From assembly GCA_913050305.1 (NCBI GenBank), contig CAJXAS010000123.1, positions 1 through 5,154 on the forward strand: a DNA stretch of 5,154 nt, in the 5' to 3' direction. This document shows positions 1-5,154 of this stretch, one piece after another. How positions within the stretch are numbered: the first letter of the stretch is position 1; each line of letters starts with the position of its first letter. A model generated the notes under the pieces. That model worked only from the letters and a program-made list of their open reading frames with translations, did not search any database and was not told where the DNA came from. The stretch is from an uncultured Polaribacter sp. GTDB lineage: Bacteria; Bacteroidota; Bacteroidia; Flavobacteriales; Flavobacteriaceae. Made by a program: the position numbers and the translations under genes.

Positions 1-1665
1 TTGTAAAAAAGCAGAAAATTTATCATTAAAATGATACCCGCCATTTAAGTTAACATCTACAAAAGAAGATACTGTTGTTACACCATTTATGCTCGATGGA
101 AATTTTGCAGTATACAGCGCATCTTTGCTTTCAGTTCTATAATAAATATTTGAAGTAGCGTACCATTTTTCATTTTTAAATTTCGCAAGAAAGGAAGCTT
201 TTAAAACAGGTAGATTCCAATTTTCTAGTGCTGCAGAAGTTGTATAATTGTCATATTTAATTTGTGTCGCAAAAGTTAAGGTTTTATCAAAAATGTATTC
301 AATTTCTGTAAAAATAGAGGTGGTATTTACATCATCATAATAAATACTAAAAGAATTTCCATATTCGTAGCCTTTTAAAGCTTTTCCATCGGAGCTAGTT
401 GCAATGCCGTTAGATTTAGAATTATTTCTTAAAAATAAAGGTTTGTCTTCTTCTTTTGTAATACTTGCCTTTATATTGTAGTTCAGGTTTCGCGTAATAT
501 TTCCCTTGAAACCAATAAATAAATTTGAAGATTGTACAGTTTGAGTTATGAATAAAGTTGGCGAAACATACGGGTTTATTTCTGTAAACTTCTTGTATGT
601 ATTGGTTTCTAAATCTCCTGAAAAACCAGCATATCCATTTATGTACTTCTTTAAAATATTTGTTTGTAAAAGTAAGTTAGGAAACATAAAAAAATTAGTA
701 ACGTCATTTTCTAGATCTAATGAAATAAAAGTTCTTAAACTTACCCTTAAAGAAACGCCTAAATATTCTAATTTGTAATTAGGAATTATTTTTGCAGTGA
801 TTATATTGTAGTTTATTTCACTAGAATTCGCATAATTGTTTTCGAAACTACCTTTTAAAAAGGCGACTCCGGTATGTATTGAAATATCATTTAAATGAGC
901 GCTTAATCTATCTAAAGGAAAATTTAATTTTGTCTCAAAATTCACAAGTGTTTCCGAACTATTAAATTTATCTGTAAAGTGAGAAACAGAAATTTTACTA
1001 ATATCTATGTAAGAATCATGAAAATTAAAATCTCCTTCTAGCTTTAAATGAGTATATTTTTGCGCTTCATTAATACTTTTTATCGTGTTTTCTGTAAAAA
1101 CTTTATCAGTTGGTAAACCATACCAATTATAATTGTTTTGTGCTGCATCTAAACTTACTTGCCAGTCAAAATACCTTTCTTGCTGTTTGAAGAAAGTTGC
1201 CATGTTAAAATTTAAAAAAGTGCTATTCAAACTAGTTTTTTCAACATTTTCTCTTGAGCCGTTATATTTAGTGTGGATGGCAAAATCATTCTTAAAACGA
1301 GTACTCTTGTGGATAAATAGTTCTGCATAAGTACTGGCATAATTACCATAGCCAACTGCCAAATAATTATTATAAATTCTTTCTTTTACACCAATATTAA
1401 TATTTTTTACAACTCCTGTTTTAGGAATAAATGTAGAGGCAACAGGAGCAGAGAAAATGGTGTATTTTAATTTTTTCTTATCGCTTTTTTTTAGTAGAGT
1501 TATTTTTGGATTATTCCTTATTTTTTTTGCGTCTGAAATTTTAGGATTGTATTTCGTAATTATATTTACAATCTCAGTTTTTATAATTGTATCCTTTTTT
1601 TTTCCTTGCGCATTTGAAGAAAAAACTACTATTAAAATACCGTAAAGGAAAAAGCATTTTCTCAT
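1..1665 (-). CDS. Plug-less TonB-dependent-receptor-like outer-membrane beta-barrel protein (3' end missing)
   Basis: Reading minus from the ATG at 1665-1663 gives 555 uninterrupted codons to the window edge, so the gene is partial at its C-terminus. Residues 1-19 are a signal peptide (basic MRK, hydrophobic core FFLYGILIVVF, then SSNA before Gln20), the usual flavobacterial form. A Lys-rich periplasmic segment follows (about 21-66), then the conserved-looking stretch SAPVASTFIPKTG (72-84). From about residue 100 the chain alternates polar and aromatic/hydrophobic residues as amphipathic beta-strands do, with NWYGLP at 180-185. The last visible residues, NDKFSAFLQ, resemble the penultimate-strand region of TonB-dependent receptors, so perhaps 30-50 residues are missing. 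I recognise the family from memory: flavobacterial proteins of about 580 residues usually annotated 'TonB-dependent receptor'. The roughly 130-residue plug of true receptors has no space here. The gene overlaps the upstream TPR gene by one base and probably shares its transcript. Location in the outer membrane is well supported; substrate is unknown. Confidence 0.75.
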   Translation of the reverse strand, partial: MRKCFFLYGILIVVFSSNAQGKKKDTIIKTEIVNIITKYNPKISDAKKIRNNPKITLLKKSDKKKLKYTIFSAPVASTFIPKTGVVKNINIGVKERIYNNYLAVGYGNYASTYAELFIHKSTRFKNDFAIHTKYNGSRENVEKTSLNSTFLNFNMATFFKQQERYFDWQVSLDAAQNNYNWYGLPTDKVFTENTIKSINEAQKYTHLKLEGDFNFHDSYIDISKISVSHFTDKFNSSETLVNFETKLNFPLDRLSAHLNDISIHTGVAFLKGSFENNYANSSEINYNIITAKIIPNYKLEYLGVSLRVSLRTFISLDLENDVTNFFMFPNLLLQTNILKKYINGYAGFSGDLETNTYKKFTEINPYVSPTLFITQTVQSSNLFIGFKGNITRNLNYNIKASITKEEDKPLFLRNNSKSNGIATSSDGKALKGYEYGNSFSIYYDDVNTTSIFTEIEYIFDKTLTFATQIKYDNYTTSAALENWNLPVLKASFLAKFKNEKWYATSNIYYRTESKDALYTAKFPSSINGVTTVSSFVDVNLNGGYHFNDKFSAFLQ

Positions 1666-1667
1666 TA
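1663..1667 (-). other. TAATG stop/start overlap joining the TPR and barrel genes
   Basis: On the minus strand the TPR stop TAA (1667-1665) and the barrel ATG (1665-1663) share one base. The upstream bases are A-rich (GCAAAAAAAGAAA) with no Shine-Dalgarno sequence. Such an overlap normally means one transcript and translation of the second gene by terminating ribosomes, so the two proteins are probably made together. Confidence 0.8.
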
Positions 1668-4600
1668 TTTCTTTTTTTGCGGAGTTACTGAATTATTTTT
1701 TTTGGCTTCGTTTTGTTTTATTTTATTTAATGCGGTTTGAGCATCTTCTATAATATCTTTAAATTCTTTAAAGTTTTTTATTACATTTTCCAAAACAAAA
1801 TTAGCCTGATACACATCATTTAAAGCATAATAATTTTTACCCATTATTACGTAACTTTTCACTGCCCAGTATTTATAAGCAGTGTATTTAGCAATTAATT
1901 TTTGTATCACTTTATTAGATGCTTCATATTTATTTTTCTGATTTTTAAAAAATGCATTGTAATATAAAGCTTCCGCCTTAAGTTCGCCGTCCGCAGTTTT
2001 TTCTATTTCAGCATAATACTCCTCAGCACTAATAAAATCGCTATTTTTAATAGAAGCTCTCGCAATTGTTTTTTTAGCATCGTGTTCTAATCTATTGCTT
2101 ATTTTTCCTTTTCTTAATATTTTTTCAGCATACGTAATTGCAAGTTCATAAGCTTCTGTTTCATAAGTGCCTTTCATTAAATTACTTTGTGCAAAAAGAA
2201 TATTCTCAGAAATATATGCCTCTTCTTCTAATCTTTTTAAAATTGGAAGCGCACTTTTAAAATCGTCTTTATTTAAATAGATTTGAGATAATTTATTTAG
2301 AGAGTTTTCAGAATATTCAGAACGATTTTCTTCAGTAACAAAAGTATAATAGAGAATTGCTTCTTGAAAAAGCTTTTCTTTAAAAAGTACATCTGCTAAA
2401 TAATAATGCGCTTTTATTTTATAAGCCCCTTCAGGGAATTCTTTATTGTATTTTTTAAGGCTCTCTATAGTTTTTTTTGCATTATTAGCATCTAAATATT
2501 TTTTTTCTGCTACTGCAAATGTAGTAGTCTCTAATTGTGAGTTGGTGCTATTTATAAACGATAAAGTAGCTATCCAAGCAACGTAATCATTTAAATTACC
2601 CTCTTCTATATATACTTTTCTTGCATTGGTAACCGCTTCTAAAGCATCTGGGGAATTAGGGAATTTTGCAGCTACTGTTTTGTATTTTATTAAAGACTCT
2701 TTGTAAGCATTGTTATTAAAGTAAAGCAAACCTTGCCTTAACAGCGCTCTAGATAAAAAGATGCTTTTTGGGTGTTTCTCTGCTAGCCTATTATAGGCAA
2801 TGTGTGCATTTTTAGAATCTTTAAGTGCGGAGTAGGTATTTCCTATTTGATACAAAGCGTCATCTTTTAAGTTTGAAATAGGGAATGCACTATTTACTTT
2901 TTTAAGTGCAATTATTTTTGCTTCATTTTGATTTATAAAACCATAACTCATTCCTATTTGATAGGTCGCATAATCTGTACCTATGCCAAAATCATCTGTT
3001 ACGTTTTCATAGGCAATAATTGCCTTTTTATAATTTGTTGTTGCAAAATAACTATCTCCTAAACGTGTAAATGCATCATATTTTATGGCATCTGGAATCG
3101 CATCTTTTTGCAGAAACATATCAAAAGCTTTCGATGCCTTGGTATATTCTTTTAATTTAAAATGGCAATAACCAATATTGTAATCTAGTAAGATAAAAGT
3201 GTCTATATTTTTCTGTTTTACCAACCTATTTAAAGTGCTAAACTTTATGAATGCAGTTTCATAGTCTTGCAACATGTAAGTAGTTTCGGCTTCCCAATAC
3301 CTACATTTTTGATTGATTTCAATGTTGCTAGATTTTTTTCCTTCAACAAATAGTAATAAAGCCTCTTTATAGCTGTTCTCATTAAATAGTTGAATACCTC
3401 GATACAATGAAATCTCTTGTATAAATGCTCTGTTTTCTTTAGATTTTTTTTGTGATAAAAATTTTAAAGCTCCTTGGTAATCTTGCTCATTTAGAAATGA
3501 AGAAACTAGCAATTCATTAATTTTAGCGTATTCTTTAGATGTCGGATATTTTTTTAAATAGTTTTGTAAAACGGCAGCTACAGCTTCAAAGGGATTTCCT
3601 TCTTCATAACTTAATTTTGCATAATTTAGTGCTGCATCTTGTTGTAAGCTTTTATTAAAACTCATTTCTGCAGCTGACCTAAAAGCGTTTAACGCAGCTG
3701 CTTTTTTGTCAAGGTTCATGTAGCATTCACCCAGGTGATAATATGCATTTTGAGAAACAGTGTTTTTCTCATCAATAATTTTATTAAAATTATTGATTGC
3801 ATTTTCAAAATCTTTTTGCTTATAATATGCATATCCTAATTGATAAAAATCTGTATTATTCCATTTTCCTTTAATTCCTCCATAGTCTTTTAAATAAGGA
3901 ATGGCAGCTGCATACTCTTTCAGATTGAAGTAGCTTTCTCCAATAATTTTAGATACATCAGATTTTAATTTTTTTTCTATTGTTGAAAATAATTCTAATC
4001 CAACTTTTATACAACGCTCAAAATTTCCAAATTTAAAACTAATATCTAATAAGTAATAAGAAATTTCAGCCCGGTAAGATTCATTGTCTGCAATTTCTTT
4101 TAATGTAGATTCTGCAATATCATAATCCTCTAATTTATAAGCTATAAAACCATAATAATACCTAGAATCATTTCCATATTTGGCATCATTAATTAATGGT
4201 AAAAAACGCTTATTGGCTAAAGCTAAATTATTGGTCATTAAAAAACAATAGCCCATTTTAAAATTCAACTCTTTTTGGTCTTCATCAGAAAGTTCATCTA
4301 TAGTTACTTTTTGAAACCATTTTAGAGCATAAGCAGCTTTCTTATTTGCAAAATAATAGGTTCCAACATTAAAAAAAGCACCATTTTTTTTGTTGCTATT
4401 TGGATGTTTTTCTACAAATGAAAGCACCTTTTTATCTGCATCTTGCTGATTTAGTTTTATGGCACACATTGCTTCGTAGTATGAAGCATTAGCTTTTAAA
4501 TTAGAACCAATATTTTTAGTTTTACGAAATGTGTAAAACATCTTTTGTGCAGCAGCATATGCTTTTGTGTTGTATAAGTTTAAGCCAGAATTATAGTTAG

Positions 4601-4703
4601 TTATATCTGTTGCATTCGCAATTGTTTGTTGCGATAAAAAAGGAAGGGCAACAAAGAAAAAACACAAAGAAAGCATCTCTTTTTTAAAAAAATGATATTT
4701 CAT
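1665..4703 (-). CDS. Large exported tetratricopeptide-repeat (TPR) protein, 1012 residues
   Basis: Residues 1-29 form a signal peptide: basic start MKYHFFKK, core LSLCFFFVALPFLS, likely cut at LS|QQ or TIA|NA. The Cys at 14 lies too early in the core and follows Leu, so this is not a lipoprotein. The rest is a helical solenoid of degenerate TPR units with the W/L-G-Y-A-F-A-P spacing. Clear units lie near 36-60, 109-132, 284-310, 319-345, 467-490, 506-530, 541-568, 614-645, 652-684, 764-792, 801-826, 911-938 and 951-978. Several carry the KHP/KFPNS-type linker seen in YbgF/BamD-like periplasmic TPRs. No enzymatic domain or transmembrane helix is visible after the signal peptide. The tail is Lys-rich (ends PQKKK). 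I chose the ATG at 4703 because the signal peptide starts there; an in-frame TTG at 4787 adds 28 non-signal-like residues and lies within the promoter element. TPR solenoids bind proteins, so a periplasmic scaffold or assembly role with the coupled barrel is inferred, not shown. Confidence 0.85.
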   Translation of the reverse strand: MKYHFFKKEMLSLCFFFVALPFLSQQTIANATDITNYNSGLNLYNTKAYAAAQKMFYTFRKTKNIGSNLKANASYYEAMCAIKLNQQDADKKVLSFVEKHPNSNKKNGAFFNVGTYYFANKKAAYALKWFQKVTIDELSDEDQKELNFKMGYCFLMTNNLALANKRFLPLINDAKYGNDSRYYYGFIAYKLEDYDIAESTLKEIADNESYRAEISYYLLDISFKFGNFERCIKVGLELFSTIEKKLKSDVSKIIGESYFNLKEYAAAIPYLKDYGGIKGKWNNTDFYQLGYAYYKQKDFENAINNFNKIIDEKNTVSQNAYYHLGECYMNLDKKAAALNAFRSAAEMSFNKSLQQDAALNYAKLSYEEGNPFEAVAAVLQNYLKKYPTSKEYAKINELLVSSFLNEQDYQGALKFLSQKKSKENRAFIQEISLYRGIQLFNENSYKEALLLFVEGKKSSNIEINQKCRYWEAETTYMLQDYETAFIKFSTLNRLVKQKNIDTFILLDYNIGYCHFKLKEYTKASKAFDMFLQKDAIPDAIKYDAFTRLGDSYFATTNYKKAIIAYENVTDDFGIGTDYATYQIGMSYGFINQNEAKIIALKKVNSAFPISNLKDDALYQIGNTYSALKDSKNAHIAYNRLAEKHPKSIFLSRALLRQGLLYFNNNAYKESLIKYKTVAAKFPNSPDALEAVTNARKVYIEEGNLNDYVAWIATLSFINSTNSQLETTTFAVAEKKYLDANNAKKTIESLKKYNKEFPEGAYKIKAHYYLADVLFKEKLFQEAILYYTFVTEENRSEYSENSLNKLSQIYLNKDDFKSALPILKRLEEEAYISENILFAQSNLMKGTYETEAYELAITYAEKILRKGKISNRLEHDAKKTIARASIKNSDFISAEEYYAEIEKTADGELKAEALYYNAFFKNQKNKYEASNKVIQKLIAKYTAYKYWAVKSYVIMGKNYYALNDVYQANFVLENVIKNFKEFKDIIEDAQTALNKIKQNEAKKNNSVTPQKKK

Positions 4704-4774
4704 ATAAATTTTATTTCTCTCGATAGATAACGAATAATTCTTTGTTTTGTTGGGGAGAACACAAAAGAATCTCA

Positions 4775-4798
4775 AATTCTTAATCAAAAGTAAGAATT
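4775..4798. repeat. 8-8-8 inverted repeat around the TPR-gene -7 element
   Basis: AATTCTTA at 4775-4782 and its exact reverse complement TAAGAATT at 4791-4798 flank the 8-base spacer ATCAAAAG. The arms do not extend further. The minus-strand -7 box (4785-4792) sits in the spacer and the first two bases of the right arm, and the expected start point falls in the left arm. A dimeric regulator bound here would cover the promoter. Being AT-rich, the repeat could also be chance. Confidence 0.4.
4785..4792 (-). promoter_or_regulatory. -7 element TACTTTTG for the TPR/barrel unit
   Basis: On the minus strand this reads TACTTTTG, an exact match to the Bacteroidota -7 consensus TAnnTTTG. It lies 81 bases ahead of the ATG at 4703, so transcription would begin near 4778-4782 and leave a leader of roughly 75 bases. 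I find no TTG -33 box at the usual 19-21 base spacing; the area there is TTTTTTACTA, so the upstream half is weak. Its last three bases are the TTG that would serve as the alternative upstream start of the TPR gene, which argues that this TTG is promoter and not codon. Confidence 0.55.
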
Positions 4799-4800
4799 GT

Positions 4801-4812
4801 TATGAATTCATA
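4801..4812. repeat. Perfect 12-base palindrome TATGAATTCATA
   Basis: The 12 bases are identical on both strands and are flanked by further partial symmetry (TTGT on the left, GTAA on the right, two wobble-type mismatches then two matches). The palindrome lies between the two divergent -7 boxes: over the -33 area of the minus-strand promoter and about 22 bases upstream of the ftsE -7 box. It is a candidate operator, with no further support from this window. Confidence 0.4.
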
Positions 4813-4834
4813 GTAAAAAATCGTTAGAAACTTT

Positions 4835-4842
4835 TAAGTTTG
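4835..4842 (+). promoter_or_regulatory. -7 element TAAGTTTG for ftsE
   Basis: The plus strand reads TAAGTTTG, an exact match to TAnnTTTG. It ends 18 bases before the ftsE ATG, so transcription would start near 4847-4850 and give a very short leader of some 11-14 bases. A TTG -33 box is not seen at 19-21 bases upstream. The match is short and such octamers are not rare in AT-rich DNA, but position and orientation fit. Confidence 0.5.
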
Positions 4843-4860
4843 TAGAAACTACCTAATATT

Positions 4861-5154
4861 ATGAGCAATCTTGTTTTACATCTAGAAAATGCAGAAATTT
4901 ATCAAAGAGATAATTTGGTTCTTTCTAAAGTAAATTTAACTATTAATAAAGGAGAATTTTGTTATTTAATAGGAAAGACGGGTAGTGGAAAAAGTAGTTT
5001 AATGAAAACCTTATATGGAGATTTGCAACTAAGAAAAGGAGTTGGAAGTATTGTAGGGTTTGATTTAAAAGGTTTAAAAGAAAAGGAAATTCCGTTTTTA
5101 AGAAGAAAAATAGGAATTGTATTTCAAGATTTTAAGTTATTAAATGATAGAAAT
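4861..5154 (+). CDS. ftsE: Cell-division ATP-binding protein FtsE (N-terminal 98 residues; 3' end beyond window)
   Basis: The ATG at 4861 opens a frame that stays open to the right edge (98 codons). The product has the ABC ATPase N-terminal fold: an aromatic/A-loop region (EIYQRDNLVLSKVNLTI, residues 12-28), a full Walker A GKTGSGKS at 38-45, and the Q-loop VFQDFKLL at 87-94 with Gln89. FxFQDFxLL after the Q-loop and 'LRRKIGIVFQ' before it are typical of FtsE rather than of general transporter ATPases. Signature motif, Walker B and H-loop lie outside the window; FtsE is normally about 220-230 residues, so under half is seen. In the family, FtsE pairs with the membrane protein FtsX at the division site and couples ATP hydrolysis to activation of peptidoglycan hydrolases. 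The gene is divergent from the TPR/barrel unit, with its own -7 element 18 bases upstream. LolD-type ATPases are the main alternative, judged less likely. Confidence 0.85.
   Translation, partial: MSNLVLHLENAEIYQRDNLVLSKVNLTINKGEFCYLIGKTGSGKSSLMKTLYGDLQLRKGVGSIVGFDLKGLKEKEIPFLRRKIGIVFQDFKLLNDRN

Larger units (their letters stand above)
4704..4860. promoter_or_regulatory. Divergent intergenic region between the TPR gene and ftsE
   Basis: These 157 bases separate two start codons that point away from each other, so both transcription units must be driven from here or from beyond the window. The stretch holds one consensus -7 box per strand, an inverted repeat and a palindrome, each listed separately. 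Neither start codon has a Shine-Dalgarno sequence: the bases before the TPR start read AGAGAAATAAAATTTAT and those before ftsE read ACTACCTAATATT, both A/T-rich, as is usual for Bacteroidota. No terminator is expected or seen because both genes read outwards. Confidence 0.8.

Noticed and set aside
548..778. Plus-strand open frame of 76 codons
   Set aside because: It lies wholly inside the barrel gene on the opposite strand, has no family resemblance, promoter or start context, and is a shadow of that coding sequence.
1133..1330. Plus-strand open frame of 65 codons
   Set aside because: Antisense to the barrel gene around its NWYGLP region; no independent coding signal.
1457..1645. Plus-strand open frame of 62 codons with a very hydrophobic, membrane-like product
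   Set aside because: The hydrophobicity is an artefact: it is antisense to a Lys/Asn/Ile-rich N-terminal stretch, and AAA/AAT codons read backwards give Phe and Ile. The minus-strand frame has a proper signal peptide and coupling to the upstream gene.
4660..4664. Possible lipobox (LSLC) in the TPR signal peptide
   Set aside because: Cys14 follows Leu, not Gly/Ala/Ser, and only a short hydrophobic stretch precedes it while the core continues well past it.
1665..4703. Identity as the type IX secretion/gliding TPR lipoprotein SprE/PorW
   Set aside because: This protein has an ordinary signal peptide and not a lipoprotein one, is longer than I expect for SprE, and has no gliding or secretion genes beside it.
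4741..4768. Possible hairpin in the TPR mRNA leader (TTTTGTGTT pairing with AACAAAACA around CTCCCC)
   Set aside because: Pairs are almost all A-U and need bulges; too weak to call an RNA element or riboswitch.

Overview
The window is AT-rich and reads as the chromosome of a marine-type Flavobacteriia member of the Bacteroidota, close to Polaribacter or Tenacibaculum in style. This rests on the strong Lys/Asn/Ile/Phe bias, the flavobacterial type of signal peptide (SSNA|Q), the TAnnTTTG promoter elements without Shine-Dalgarno sequences, and the protein families present. No species can be named from the sequence alone.

The layout is simple. On the minus strand, a two-gene transcription unit fills 4703 down to the left edge. 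The upstream gene (4703-1665) encodes a 1012-residue exported protein made almost wholly of tetratricopeptide (TPR) repeats. Its stop codon overlaps the start of the next gene by one base (TAATG). That second gene (1665 to beyond base 1) encodes an outer-membrane beta-barrel of the TonB-dependent-receptor-like type with no room for a plug domain. It is open for 555 codons and runs off the left edge, probably with only a few tens of residues missing. On the plus strand, from 4861 to the right edge, lie the first 98 codons of ftsE, the ATPase of the FtsEX cell-division/peptidoglycan-hydrolase-activating complex.

The 157-base divergent intergenic region (4704-4860) is the only non-coding stretch. 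It holds one perfect Bacteroidota -7 element facing each way. Between and around them are an 8-8-8 inverted repeat centred next to the minus-strand -7 element and a perfect 12-base palindrome. The minus-strand -7 element ends in the TTG at 4785-4787, which a naive gene caller could take as the start of the TPR gene. The ATG at 4701-4703, followed at once by a signal peptide, is the better start.

Functionally the window joins envelope biogenesis and cell division. The tightly coupled TPR/barrel pair suggests a periplasmic scaffold working with an outer-membrane barrel, and it diverges from ftsE. I see no mobile elements, CRISPR, RNA genes or transfer signatures. The least described item is the TPR/plug-less barrel pair, whose substrate and role cannot be read from the sequence.
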